In this document: one piece after another, positions 24,161-37,231 of the stretch | Numbering within the stretch: the first letter of the stretch is position 1 | How the letters are laid out: each line of letters opens with the position of its first letter | NCBI RefSeq assembly: GCF_018446385.1 | Contig: NC_055996.1 | Location: 13,627,317 to 13,691,316, forward strand | DNA from: Zingiber officinale | Taxonomy: Eukaryota; Streptophyta; Magnoliopsida; Zingiberales; Zingiberaceae | Direction: 5' to 3' | DNA length: 64,000 nucleotides | Made by a program: the position numbers and the translations under genes | The notes under the pieces: model-generated | Told to the model about the DNA's origin: nothing | Database searches by the model: none | The model's input: only the letters and a program-made list of their open reading frames with translations

Positions 24161-24607
24161 TTTGATATTAATTAAGTTTATGGTTATTTTGAATTATTGA
24201 AAAAAGTTATTGAACCCATGTTAGATTCAAACTTAGCTTTGGGTTAATCAAGCAGGCTTCCTAAGGATAAATTTTCAGTTCAGTGGCGAGGCATATGACC
24301 TTCTTGTGTATCAACGGTGGACCACTTGCTAAAGACTTTCCAAACTGTTCCCGCTCAAAAAACTTAATACTAAATTTTGATCTAATTAGCCCATGTTTAA
24401 CTGGGGTAGCTTCGGTCAGATCCACTAAGTCTAGTGCACCAGGTAGAATACACAAGATTCAGTCTAGACATGCCTTCGACAAAGCTTTCTTGACGTACTA
24501 TCATCCCAATCCGTTCTGATGCTATGTTGTAGGGTTTGGCAAACTTTTTGTATCTAACCATTCTAAGTAGAAAGTAAACCTAATCCTAAGTGTATGAGTT
24601 TGATTAA

Positions 24608-26253
24608 TCATGTTGGTTGAATTGTCTTTCTAGTTGCTCCCCCTGAGTCATAGCTTAGATAAGATCTATTTAAGTAATGAATTTGACTCTTAGGGATTAA
24701 GTATAGGTTTGGTTTAATTGATTTGGTTAAATGTTTTGTTTGAACCCATGCTTGGACTTGACTTCTAACATTTTGACCAATTAATGACAAGTATGATTTG
24801 TTTGTTTGTTTAGGATTGTAACCAAGTCCAGATTTGTTATACACGGCTCGTTGTGATCCAAGTATCATGTTTAAACACTTGGACCTCAGTTCAAACTTTT
24901 CCAATGTTTTCTTGAGTCGCTCGACTTGACCTTTCAAGTCAGAATTTTCTTCCTCAAGTTTTCAACTTGAGTTGAAGTTCCGTCTTGAACTTGGTTAGTC
25001 GAGTCACTCAAGTTAACTTGCTGCTTAAGGTGGTCTATTTCCTTAAGTAACAAGTTATTTTGTTTTTCAGATTTTGACAATTTTTTAAACAAGCATTTAA
25101 CTACTTTAAGCAAGTTAGACTTAGAATAAATCGTTACCATATTTGGATCTTCCGATCTGTTGCTTCTTTCAGACTCGATGTCGATCTCGGACTCGTACTC
25201 TTCATTGGACTCAGAGTCGAAATCTTCGTTTCTTGCCATAAATGCAAGATGACTTTAATGCTTTGTTTGCTCCATGTCAGATTCGTCGGAAGAGGTCTTG
25301 TCCCATGTTGCTTGGAGGGCTTTCTTTCGTCTTGTCGATTTAGGCCTTTCTTCCATCCGATTTGGGCATTCATTTTTGAATTGCCCCTTTTTGTTGCATC
25401 CGTAACAAATAACTTCTGATTTATTTTGAGTCTGGTTGAGTGGTGTCTTCTTGGCACTTTTTCTGAATTTTTTCTTCGTCAACAATCTCTGGACCATATT
25501 GACTAACTCTTCTTCATTTGTTGAGTCAGCGTCTGACTCGCTTTTAGACTCGATCTTTGTTCTTGTTTTAGTTTCCTTGCTTGGACCTGCATACAAAGCT
25601 AATCCTTTCTTGACATGGCTTACGTTAGATTGTTCATGTAATTCCAATTCACAGAATAACTCATCTAACTTAAGAATTGAAAGATCCTTAGAAACTTTGT
25701 ACGCATCAATAAGTGATGCCCATAAAGCATTCCTCAGAAAAGCGTTTAATGCATACCTTATTGTGTCATAGTTTTCAAGATTATGTCCGATCAAATGAAG
25801 ACCATTGAGGATGTCCTTCAGTCGAGCGTGGAGTTACGAAGCAGTCTCTCCAGGGAACATTTTAATGTTGAATAAATTATTTAAAAGCAAATCCCTTTTA
25901 TTTACCTCAGATTCGTCAGTCCCTTCATCTAGTTTGACTAAGGAGTCCCACGGTTCTTTAGCGTTGTCGTAGGGACCGACTCAGTTCAACTCCTCCATTG
26001 TGAGCCCGCACTGAATGGTGTTAATCGCCTTGTAGTTTAGTTATGCCTTCTTGATCATTGGAGGAGTCCAATCTTCAGGTTCTAATGATGTTCCGTCTTT
26101 CGTCGGTGCAGTGTAGCCTTTCAAGATCGTGAACCAAAGTTTGATATCAGACTTCAAGTAACACTCCATTCTATTCTTCCAATAACTGAAATTTTCTCCT
26201 TTGAATAGTGGAGGTCGGACAGTGTTGTATCCTTCTTGATACGAGTTTGACAT
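24608..26253 (-). pseudogene. gag of element A (copia type), with stops
   Basis: It starts at 26253 with MSNSYQEGYNT and the DUF4219-like YWKNRMECYL block. In-frame stops occur at about 26,041 and 25,980-25,985 and again near 25,835. The UBN2-like core, an intact zinc knuckle CYGCNKKGQFKNEC near 25,400, an acidic stretch and a coiled-coil C terminus (25,239-24,934 and 24,937-24,608, two frames) follow. It is very similar to the element C gag, so A and C belong to one family although only A has pol. Confidence 0.85.
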
Positions 26254-26399
26254 CCTTAAAATAATAACAAATAGATTTCCAAGACTCTCATCTTGGGATT
26301 AGTAGTGCTTGAAAAATACAAACAATAAGAAAAAAATTCTAAAATAATTGATAAAAAGAAGAAGTTTTTAAAAAGGTGCTTCGAGGCTCTGATATCAAT

Positions 26400-27820
26400 T
26401 GTTGGATCGGATGAGTGCGATAGAGGGGGGGTGAATATCGCGCTTTCTAAAACTTTTCTTTTTCTTTTAGAAATCAAAGTCGTGTAGCGGAAAGTAAAAT
26501 GAAAGACTAGTTCGTTTACTTCATTCGGAGTCTAGGCCGACTCCTACTCGAAGGCCCGCGATCCTTAACCGCACTGATGGGCAATCCACTATAACCCTTC
26601 TTTCCAAAATCCTCGGAAAGAAGCAGATCATGCAGATACAAAGATATAAGATAGTAACAATCCTACTATCTTATATGAATTTAAATGCAATATAAAAATA
26701 TACCGATGATAGTAAGTAAAGGTTGAAGCTCGGTCGGTACTTCCGGACGGAGTAGCTTGAAGAGTCATAGAAGACTTGTAGCACAGTCCGCTTGCAGAGA
26801 TGAGCTTTGAGATGATAAAAAAATAGTGTTGTTAAGCCTCAGATCTCGAGCCCCTTTTTATAAGTGTAATTGACATTCAGTTGACTGAACCAACTCCCTT
26901 CTATCCTGGCTGGAGTCTGACGCTGATTCGATCTTCAGCATTAACTGGTCATTAAGGGTTCGGTCGACCGATCCTTCTTTTCGGTCGACCGAATATGCTC
27001 CTTCCCTGTTCGTTGAGATTTGCCGAAATTCGCATTTACTGTGCATTAATGGTTAATTGGTTTGGTCGATCGATCCATAGGTTCGATCGACCGATCAGCT
27101 CTATTTCCTTCTCCTTCTGCTCAGTGTTGATTCTGTGCTGAGTCATCAGGTTCGGTCGACCGAACATATTTATCGGTCGATCGATCAAGCTTTGATCTGA
27201 CTCGGTCTGTTCTGGTTTGATCTGAATACTACTTTGATTTCTTCTTGTTCGGTCGACCTATTCACCTGTTCGATCGACCGATCCAGCCGGATCTACAAAA
27301 CAATGTTAGACAAAACATCCTGCAAAATAGATGTTAGCAACAATAATATTATAATGCATGAGTAATATAAAAGGCAGTAGAAATGTCTTGATCTCAACTT
27401 GGAAACCTTCCCGGTTTCTTTAGTTAGATCAGCGACCTAAGGTTGTTCCCTTCGAGAACCCAACCTCACTGTCACTCCTCCAGTTGTTTACCTCAACCTA
27501 CCTGCCAAACTTAGATCCTCCAAATCTAGTTTGGACTTTTCACTTAGCTTTGATCGGCTCGCCAAGGCTTTTCTCTTGATCTTCGGTCCTCCAGACCTCT
27601 CGATCACACCGCCAAGCGGCAGGTCCCCTAGACCCACTTGGACTTGCACCTGGGTTCCACGATCTGCTAAGATTTCTCCTGCCTAGTCTCCAACTAGGTC
27701 TTTCCCGGTTGAGTAAACAGCTTGCACACTCAGTCAACTTATTAGATCACAACAAGACTTAACTTGAACCTTTGACAACATCAAAACTTAGGTTTGATTC
27801 TGGTGCAACTTGCACCAACA
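26400..27820 (-). repeat. 5' LTR of element A
   Basis: It is a 1,421-bp LTR, TGTTGGATCGG... to ...TTGCACCAACA. On the minus strand the U3 part (27,820 to 26,880) holds TCGGTCGACCGA palindromes and variants (26,875-27,290), followed by CTTATAAAAAG at 26,864-26,854. A decayed primer site (TTGATATCAGAG) lies at 26,387-26,398 just inside. The sequence to the right (27,821 on) is no longer retrotransposon. Confidence 0.85.
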
Positions 27821-27832
27821 CTAATATGTTCT

Positions 27833-28140
27833 CATATCAGGCCCACCGTTGGGCCTGATATGATCCCATATTAGGCCCATGGTGGGTCTGGTATTTTCCT
27901 ATATCAGGCCTTCTCTGAGCCTGATATGGTCCAATATCAGGCCCAGCGTGGGCCTGATATTTTATATATCAAGCCCAGCCTGAGCTTGATATTTTCCATA
28001 ATCAGACCCCAACTGGATCTAATATTTTCCCATATCATGCATGTTGGGTATGATATGGAAAATATCAGGCCCACGTTGGGCCCGATGTGGTCCAATATCA
28101 GGCCCAGTGTAGGCATGATATTTTCCCATATCAGGCTCAT
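27833..28140. repeat. Tandem array of short hairpins
   Basis: About eight imperfect units of roughly 35-38 bp. Each is an inverted repeat of the form ATATCAGGCCCA, a few bases, TGGGCCTGATAT, with spacers such as TTTTCC and GGTCCA. Neighbouring units differ by several substitutions, yet many changes keep the arms complementary. No ORF of note. Confidence 0.8.
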
Positions 28141-31059
28141 GTATTGAAAAACAGCATGGGATTTAGGAGGTTGGTGAGAGGGGTAGGAAGGGAATAATAC
28201 TATTGTTGATGCTCTTTTTGGTAGTTTTGAAACCAGGGTATTTCTTTTGGTAAATAAGGAAACATGGTCGCTCCTTTTGATAAAAAGTCGTAAAAAAATT
28301 CTCATTACAGAATATCAAATTTAATCATACACTGGAAAAATAATGAGTTGTTGTGCTTAATCTTAAGTATATGGTAATCCAATAAGATCATGCAGCATGT
28401 AAATCCAAAGATATCCCAATGAGATCATGTTGCAAATTTTTTAATATCTTTTTCTATTCTCTCTCTATATATAATGAGTCCTAATAAAATTGGGATTCTA
28501 GTCATAGGTCTTAGTAGCCTATGCCTAAAGTCGGCCTTAAATCCGATCTTCGACCTTCTTAAATTTCTCGTATCATACATCCGATCTTCCAAGAGCTTCT
28601 TTTGTAAACTCATAATTTATATTAGATCCAACGTATTAACGTAAACTTAAATAATTATTAAAATATTGAAATTGTCAGATATGATTATACCAATAAATAA
28701 TAACGATAATAAAAAGGTAGAAGGAAGAAGAAGAAAACGAAAGGCTGCTGGGAAAAAACATGGGTGAAAAGAGAGCTCTGATACATATAAAGAAAATACA
28801 GAGTACACTAGAAGGAAAAAAAAACAATTAACTTTTGTTCATTTATCTTTGTCCTAAGATCATAGGATATATATAATGTATATCAAATACTTAGTTAATT
28901 GTTCATTAATAAAGAATAGAATTATTTTAATAATTATTAAATTCGAATGCTAATTTGATTTTATCTCGATCTAAGCTTTTACCCTCTTCTTCTTGTTTTT
29001 TTTTTTTGTTCTAATCAAACTTGCAAGATCTAAGTTTTTGGTTACCTCATTGTAGCGTGATGTTTTTGGTGGTTGATGGAGATGGATTAAGACATGTTTG
29101 GGTGTGCCGTTTAGCATTGAGCATAACGGAGGTTGTGATTCGTGGTTCAGGACGATCTCAGCCAAACTCCAAAAACTTCCATCGAAATATCTGGAGTGGT
29201 ATCATAATGTGCCCACTCGTCTTCTACTTCTGTATGTCTTGACCTTCAAAGTGGAATTCCACATTAGAGGTCTATTTTTCTTTCACCAAAACTTCATCTC
29301 AATTTGTAATTCAGTAACTTCTCTATTAGCAAGATCTCATTATCTCCTTAACTTTCAGGATTGCTGCACTAAGTGCCTATCAAGGGGCAGGGGCCTAGCT
29401 ATATGGGGCATAGGGATGCGGCCGCCCCCTAAAATTTGAGGGAAAAAATAATATGAAATTTTTTTAAAAAAGTATTTAATTATAAAGTCTAAAAATTTTA
29501 GAATGTTTCATAAAATATTCAATTAAAATAAGAATCGAGCATTATTTTTTCTCTCTACGCAAACCTTTTTTTTTATCTCACGATATTTTTTTCCCTCTCT
29601 CTCCTCTTGTGTTTTCTTTTTTCCTCTCAATTTTCTTTCCTTTTTTCTCTCTTGTAGTGTTCTTCCTCTCATAATCCTTTTATTATTTTTTTCTTATTCC
29701 TAATTTTACCCTTAAATCCTCCATTGTATATTGATATCGTTGTTGTCCATGTTGCTATCGCCAACACCATTATCATTTGTTGACAGTGCTATCGTCGTCG
29801 CTTCACCGACGCTCCATAATAAACACTTTTTGATTGAGGTAAAATTTTATTGTTTTATCTCTTTAGATTATGAATTTAAGTATTGGAAAAATATATAGTG
29901 TTAATTTTTCATATATTTATATTTTTATTTGCTAGTTAAGTATGTCAAATATTTAGATCCTCTATGTATTTAATGTTTGATTTGTTATACGAAGATGATC
30001 AATTTTATTGACAATTGTTTGAAAATTTGATCAATTTAATTATATCATTTATTACAACTCATCGTATAATTCATGTCACTAATCAGCGATGAAATAAATT
30101 ATGATATCTAATTTAGAGATAAAAATTAAATTTCATTATCAATTCCATCTCTATACTTATTTAATCTATTTAATTAGCTACCAAAATTCAATTCCATTAC
30201 TATTTTGGCAATGGAATAAGTTTTAGTCACTATTTAGCCACTAAATTAAGTTTTCATCACTAATTGACTTTCTAATAATTTTCATTTTCAATTTTTTCTT
30301 CCTATTGTCCTAAAATCTTCTTCTATGATCGATCACCTCTCTGATCTTTGACATGCTCCTCTCCTCCCCTCTTCTCTCCGATCTTCGACATTGACATGCA
30401 TCTTGTTAGTATACTCGATCATCTCCCCTTCCCTCTCCTTTCTTAGCGGCAAGGTCTCACTTTAACTACGGCCTTACAGTGAGGTCTTACCTTGACCACA
30501 GCTTTCCAGCGAGGTGGCGAGGTAAAGCACGACCTCAGTAACGTGTCATCGTCAACTTGAATCCCCTGCAAATTGACTACCCACGAGACTGTCAAGGGGC
30601 CTTCCTCACCATGAATACATCCATTACGCACCTTTTCCGTGTGTTGTCGAAGTCTTGGCCCCGCCACGATATGCCAGATCAAGAATTTACTTCTAATCTC
30701 GAGCTTAAAATGTTCTGAACTACTACTCAGTTTCATAAATTGAAATTTTATAGGCAGCAATTTTACTGGTTCCGAGCCAAGAGTATGGTTGCCGTTGCGA
30801 TGACCACTTGCTGAACATTTCCTCCGTCAGTCAAGACAGTGATGAGTCGACCCCGACAGAAAGTAGACCTTTTGACTGAGACTGCGCCTGGAATTCCACA
30901 AGTAACAGCAAATCGACGAGCACCACTTGTTTCCTGAAGTCGTCGAGGTCAACACAGTTGATCAGAGAGCTCCAACGCAACACAATTTGGTTCTTGTGAT
31001 TATTCGAAGAATGCGCTAGCTATAGAATTCCACATCGAAGTGCAGATTGACGAGCATAA
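28141..31059. other. Intergenic region before the WAK-like gene
   Basis: Mostly AT-rich with no gene I can support. At about 29,390-29,450 the sequence CAGGGGCCTAGCTATAT... with GCGGCCGCCCCCT resembles the end of non-autonomous hAT-like repeats, but no matching right end is seen. At 29,570-29,830 it is pyrimidine-rich. At 30,000-30,260 it has repeated CACTAAT/TTAGT words. Short ORFs at 28,971-29,439 and 30,443-30,760 have no recognisable domain. Confidence 0.5.
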
Positions 31060-33483
31060 ATGACTCAACAAAGTAGCGCAGAGTTTATCGTCCGGGGAAG
31101 GAGCTGGCTTCTTGTCCACTATGAGATGGTTCTGTTATCCTTGTTCCTCTTCCAATGGCTGTTACCCTCTTCTTCCTCCACACACATAGGTTATAGTGCA
31201 CTATTTGGGGGTTCGAACTGCTCAAATGCCCCCTACCCTTTTGAAATCAGTAACGAAAACCCAAGCCTTTCCAAGTCCCTTCCAGGCCTCCAACTCTGCT
31301 GCAACCAAAGCTGCAACAACAGTCTCAAAGTCCTGATCGGGGGCTCCTTCATCGACGTCATGGAGATCTCATTGGAAGAGGGCTATCTGAGCGTGCTCGT
31401 CGACCACGCCATAAAGTTTGGCTGCAGTCGCATATCAGATAGATCCCCGAAAGGCAACCTGCTCGACCTTCGGGGCACCCCCTACACCTTCCATACCAGG
31501 AACAAGTTCACGGTGCTTGGCTGCGATGCGATGGCTACGGTCAGGGATTCGTTCAGTGGCAACATCGTCAGCGGGTGCGTCGCCTTCTGTGTCAGCTACG
31601 CCGATGAGCAACATGGCCAGAGCCACTGCTCCGGCGTCGGGTGCTGCCGGGACGCTATTCCTCCGCGGCTTCAGTACGCCACCGTGGAACTGTCCAGCAT
31701 CCGAAAATTGACAGAATCTATGGAAAATATAACAATGGTGTCAGGGGGGTGCAACGAGGCGTTCTTGATGGACGGGAACGACTCATTCATCCCAGTCCTA
31801 AATACGAGAAGGCCGATCGTCCTGGATTGGTCCATAGGAAACAAGTCTTGCGAGGATGTGACATCCTCGCATATTTGCGGCCCGAACGCCTCCTGCTACA
31901 ACTCGTCGGACGGATTGGGTTATCGGTGCAAATGCCAAGCCGGCTACGAAGGCAACCCTTATCTACAAGAAGGTTGCCAAGGTAATTCCAACAATAGCCT
32001 AAAATCCATTCGAAGGTCATGCTCCAGTGTGATCGCTTCTGTTCACGTCGAATCGTCTTGTGATGGATTTGAAATTTGCAGATATCGACGAATGCAAGGA
32101 TCATTCGCACAATTGCTCGGGGAAATGCGTTAACATACCCGGGGACTACAATTGTACTTGTCCACTAGGGACCAAAGGAGATGGTAAAAAAGACGGCGTT
32201 GGTTGCAAAAGAGACACTTATATTGAGATTGGTTTAGGTGGTCGTCAATACAAATTCTGAATTACTATTCTTCAGATAAATTCTGCTTAAAGATCTAATC
32301 ATCTTTCTCTGTTTCAGGAACTTCGTTGGCTCTTCTGGTCATATTACTAACAACAGGCTTCTGGATTTTCTGTGAACTGAAGAAAAGGAAGCAGAGTAAA
32401 TTAAAGCTGAAGCATTTTCTCCAAAATGGTGGCTTGCTGCTGCGACAGTACGTCTCTGAAAACCAATTCTTCGCTCGCATCTTCACCATCGAGGAACTTG
32501 AGCGAGCGACCGATAATTTCAACGAGAAAAACGTCGTCGGTCGCGGCGGATATGGGACTGTCTACAGAGGAACGGTGCTGCCGGATGGCGAGGTGGTGGC
32601 CATCAAGAAATCCAAGTTCGTGGACGAGACCCAAATCGAGCAGTTCATCAACGAGGTGGTGATCCTCTCCAAAATCACCCACAGGAACGTGGTCAAGCTC
32701 CTGGGCTGCTGCTTGGAGACGGATGTACCGCTGTTAGTCTACGAGTTCATATCCAACGGCACGCTCTCGCAGCATCTTCATGAACAGAGAATGCCTACTT
32801 CCGGCCGGCTATCATGGGAAACTCGGTTAAGAATCGCGACGGAAACGGCAGGAGCCCTCGCGTTCTTACACTGCAAGGCCGCCTCCGTTCCGATCGTCCA
32901 CAGAGACGTGAAGTCGGCCAACATACTCTTGGACGAGAATTGCACGGCGAAGGTGTCGGATTTCGGAGCTTCGAGGCTGATCCCGATGAACCAGACTCAT
33001 GTGACGACGCTAGTTCAAGGGACGATCGGGTACTTGGATCCGGAATACTTCCAGACATGCCAATTGACGGAGAAGAGCGACGTCTACAGCTTCGGAGTGG
33101 TTCTACTGGAGCTGCTGACGTCTGAAAAACCAGTGTTGTTTTGCAGAATGGGGACGGAGAGGAATCTGGCGTCGCATTTCATGGAGTACATGGCGGAGAA
33201 GGGCGGCCGCGCGGGGGTCTCGGAGTTTCTGGATCGGCAGCTAGTGTGGGAGGCCAGGACGGCGTTGCCTGTGCTGGCGGTGGCGCAGTTGGCCAGGAGA
33301 TGCCTGAACTTGAATGGGGAAGACAGACCGACGATGACAGAGGTAGCAGTCGAGCTCAGCGCGTTGAGGCGGCTCGCGATGCAGAGCGAGGAGTGGCGTG
33401 ACCGGCGAATTAGCATGAGTCCGCGGCGGTTGGCTGCTGTGGACGAGTCGATGTTTAACGAGGAAGATCGTCTGCTGCCGTAA
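31060..33483 (+). CDS. Wall-associated-kinase-like receptor kinase
   Basis: Three exons: 31060-31981, 32082-32237, 32318-33483, with GT-AG introns and matching phases; 747 codons. The internal Met at 31126 (residue 23) directly precedes a hydrophobic signal peptide (MVLLSLFLFQWLL) and is the more likely start, giving 725 aa. Order: an extracellular region with NAPYPFEI as in GUB_WAK-type galacturonan-binding domains, an EGF-like repeat ending at exon 1, a calcium-binding EGF (DIDECKDHSHNCSG) in exon 2, and a transmembrane helix (LALLVILLTTGFWIF). Then comes a Ser/Thr kinase with GRGGYGTVY, AIKK, HRDVKSANILL (RD type), DFGAS and GTIGYLDPEYF. All catalytic residues are present. The family sits in the plasma membrane and senses cell-wall pectin fragments in growth and defence. 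The intron 2 donor could instead be 6 bp upstream, in the same phase. Confidence 0.9.
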
Positions 33484-36400
33484 AGACATTGCAGAACTAA
33501 ATTGCTATCTGCAAATACTATTTAACTGTTAAATGTATAATCTTATATTTTCTAATTCTAATATTGATTGATAGTGTCTGTGATTTCTAAATGGACCATG
33601 GGTGGTTACGGGTCATTATCTTTCCATCAAAATTGGACGCTAACTTTTGTCATCGAAAAAGATATTGGAATCAATCTAGTTCCATTTGATATCGTTCTTT
33701 CCATCTCGTAATTTAGTATTTAGAGGTGAAATAACTGGAGTTTGAAAATTCCGGATTTGGATGGTTTTAGAAAAAAATGCAAACTTCAGCGGCTAAATGG
33801 AAATTTTCCTGGACGGCTTGGAATGTGTGCCCTCTGTTTTTCTAATAATTAGGTTAATCAGTCCGCAGCTTGTGCGCATAAATAGATTTAAGGAGGTTGC
33901 CTCGGTGGGGAGCGACGGCCTTCTGCCCGCGGTTGGAAGGCGGCGAAGGGAAGGTTGGTTATGCCCTACCGCCAAGAGGTATCGTCGACCTTTTCCTTTT
34001 CGTTCCTTCATCTTCTCCTTCGATTTCCTCTTTCAATTGCCAGCAATTCGTGCTGGATCACGATCCAGCTGTTGTTTCTTCGTTTTCTGTTTGCTCCTGC
34101 GATTGCATCCCTCGATGGACGCGAACGCCTCGGTAGCACTTTGGAATACGGAGCTAGGCGTTAGCCCCGATAGATCTGCTTTCGCGCTGAGATCTTAGTG
34201 TGGCCTCTCATTATCGTTTCTCCGTTTAATGCTCGATTTTTCATGGTTGTATGATGCCCTTAGGCTTGATTCTATGTAATTTCTGAGTATAGATCTGTCA
34301 TTGCTGCTGTTATGTTAAGAAATTTTCGATTTTGCTTATGAATTTGCTTATTTCGACCTGGGGTTTTCCAGGGGTGCACAATTGCTTAGCCCTTTGGTTA
34401 CCAACGGATTGCTGAGTTTTCTAGGTGGTTTCCTGTTGGATTATATCTTTTATGTAGATAGATATGTTCTGGCGATGCAATTGCAACTAATTCTCTAATT
34501 CGTTAAAAGAGTCCTGCATTTTCCCCCATTAGTTCCCTTTTGATTAGGACGGAATCGCTACACAGTAATAGTTATGAAATTCCTTGGACATGCTTGCAAA
34601 AAATAACTTGAATTTCATTTTTGATGCCAGAAACATTGTTCTAACCCATTAGGTCAAATTAACATTTTTCTATTTTGGTATTAAATAGGAAATAATCATA
34701 ATACCAATTACCTTATTTAGTATTTTCATGTTTGTTGTTGAGTCAGGCTATAAAAGAAGGCAAATGCCATGTGATCTATCATGTCTGAATTAATAAAAAT
34801 CTAATTCATATTCTTTGTTTTCAATTTTCCTCTGGGTGAGGTAATTAACTTCTTCAACTTTGTTCTAAGTTCCTGGGTGACATTTCAATTTTGGCATTGG
34901 TTCACTTCCTTAGTTCCTTACCACTTGTTCTATCATCAGTACACTCATGCAACATTGCAACATCATGAGCACCACCTCCTCAATCTTAACCAAAGTTGTT
35001 GCTCACCATTTCGCACTTGCAATTTCTTCAACCTCACTATCAACAACAATGAATGTAACAACGTTAGTGGTGATGAGGTTGTTGTTGATAAACTTGTAAT
35101 AGGTTAGAGCCCACCTTCTACATGCCATAATGATCCATGCAATAGTAGTACAATAGGGGACATTAAAGGTGATAAGTGCTGTAGTGAAGTATAACTCTAA
35201 CATTGAAGTTATTATCAGACCTTGTAATGTTGCTCCTCCTTTTTTTTTATCTTATCTTTGATCTCGTTCTTTTTGTCTTTGTCATTTCTTGCATATTTGG
35301 TGCCATCATTCTCCACTTTGGTAATTGCTTTAGTGGTTTCTCTCCATAGGTTTAGGGTTCACATTGACTTTAGGATTGGCGGTGGTTTCTGTGCATTTTA
35401 AGTTTGAGGATGAATATTATACCGAGAAGCTTTTACCCTTTGAAGATCAGATGAACTCGTCAACTTTAGTCCAGAGCATTGGATTGTCAAAGACTATTTG
35501 CTACTTTGATGTTTTTTTTGTTATCCATGTCAAGTGCTAAATCATTCTTATTTTTTGTCTGTCAGGCTGTTTCAATTGTGTGGCAAACTAGTAGTTGATC
35601 AATGTTTATGTTCCAACTTGCAAAAGAGTGTTAGTGTTAATAATTATACATGTTAACTTAAAGATATAGGTCTAGTATCTCATTGAATGATAACTACTAG
35701 TTGTTGTTTAAATCATTGTATTTGAATGTAATCGTCTCTTTAGATGAGAACTGTACAATTTTGTCCCTGCCATCTTATTACATGAGAGAAAATTATAATT
35801 GGATTTATATGCATTGTCCTGCTTGGATATCCTTGCAAACAAGGTTCTTTGGCATTCCACATCATGGTTGTCATTTTCATGGACTCTATCTTGCTGTAAA
35901 ACAATATGTACCTTATATTTTTCACTCCACATCAATTCGTAATTCATGATGGCATTTAAGCACTTCAATATTTGAAACAGAACTAATCTAATGGACTGTG
36001 AAGGTTTCATACAAGGTCATGAAGATCTCTGTCTGAACAAGACATGGAGCAATATATTGTGTGTTATTAATGTAATCTGGTAATACCAGCCATTTCAGTT
36101 GGTCAAAAACTCAATGATTCAATAAAAACAATGTTGGCCTAGTTTAACTTTGTGACTGTTTTTTATGACTTGATTTTTGGTCTCTAAATGGAGCTTATGT
36201 ATCTTCAGCAACACCTATATAGGTTATTTGATATATGTAAATTGATCTAGCTGATAAAACTTGCAAATTTGGAGAGATCATATCCATAAACTGATGAGTT
36301 CATACAATAACCATCCTATTGTCTTGTTTATCTCGACAAAATATAGTTAGGAAGGCATGGGTGTATTTTGTGATTCTATTAACTTGTGCAGTTACTAACA

Positions 36401-37231
36401 ATTGCTTGAGAAATTGTATCAATTTTTTTTAGATTTTGCAGATTTATGCTCCCGTGGGTTTCAAATTTGCAGTTCATACATGGAGCAAGATCATTCTTGG
36501 AGGCCTTTCTCTCTTTTCCAAGTCTTCTTATTCCAGGAAACTCTTTGTTGGCGGTTCATTGCTCTTGGAAATTTCCTCCTTGTCTCTTTTGTCAACTATA
36601 CTTGAGGCAAGCTACTGTTCCATCACCACAAGGACCAGACCATATGCAGCTTTCTTCTATTGTTAGTGTTTCATCAACAATCTTTTACAAGGAAAAAATC
36701 AACTTGTTTATGCTGTACTTTATGAGTTCTCAGTTTCAGTTTGCTCTGATACAGGTCTTCGTTAGCCGTGTCCACCTGCACATCATCATAAATTCAGGCT
36801 CTTCTGCTCTTGAGGTTGAAGGAATATTCAGTATATATTGCTTTTGTCCTTTCTTGCACCATCAACTTCAAGTTTTATCTTTATTATGATTTAATAAGGT
36901 TGAATTAGATACTTTCAGTTTCCTTCCATCCTTACTTAAGCATTCCACATGCTTTTCATACAGCCAAAATGATTTATTAATAGTTGATTGCAACTTTGTT
37001 TAAGGTTCAAGGCATTCAAGAAATTAGTTAACTGATTGCTGAAACGTAATACTTCTGTGTATGGCCATCAAGATGATCTAGCATCTATCACATTTCAAAT
37101 CATAGTGGATCTTTCCTGAAGCTTGTCAAAGTTTGATAGCATACATAAAAGAGTTCTTTTGTTGAAGCATTAGTTTTGTTTTGGTTCTATCGTGTTGTTG
37201 GAGATTCTACGGAAATTCAGCTCCAACAACA
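33484..37231 (+). other. Intergenic region and probable 5' leader of the CDK-like kinase gene
   Basis: From about 33,870 to 34,150 the sequence turns GC-richer and pyrimidine-rich (CTTTTCCTTTTCG, TTCTTCGTTTTC), like a plant 5' UTR. It ends near CGCGAACGCCTCG followed by GTAGCA, a possible splice donor. A long AT-rich stretch to about 37,200 would then be a 5' UTR intron. Several short ORFs in 34,800-36,900 show no domain. This is inference from composition and position, and a cDNA would settle it. Confidence 0.35.

Noticed and set aside
29390..29450. Possible hAT-type MITE end (CAGGGGCC..., GCGGCCGCCCCCT)
   Set aside because: No matching inverted end or 8-bp duplication found, so it was not annotated as a separate element.
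30443..30760. Minus-strand 105-codon frame upstream of the WAK-like gene
   Set aside because: No recognisable domain and no splice or start support.
31418..33489. Several plus- and minus-strand ORFs overlapping the WAK-like gene
   Set aside because: They are shadow frames of the GC-rich coding exons; the kinase and EGF domains fix the true frame.
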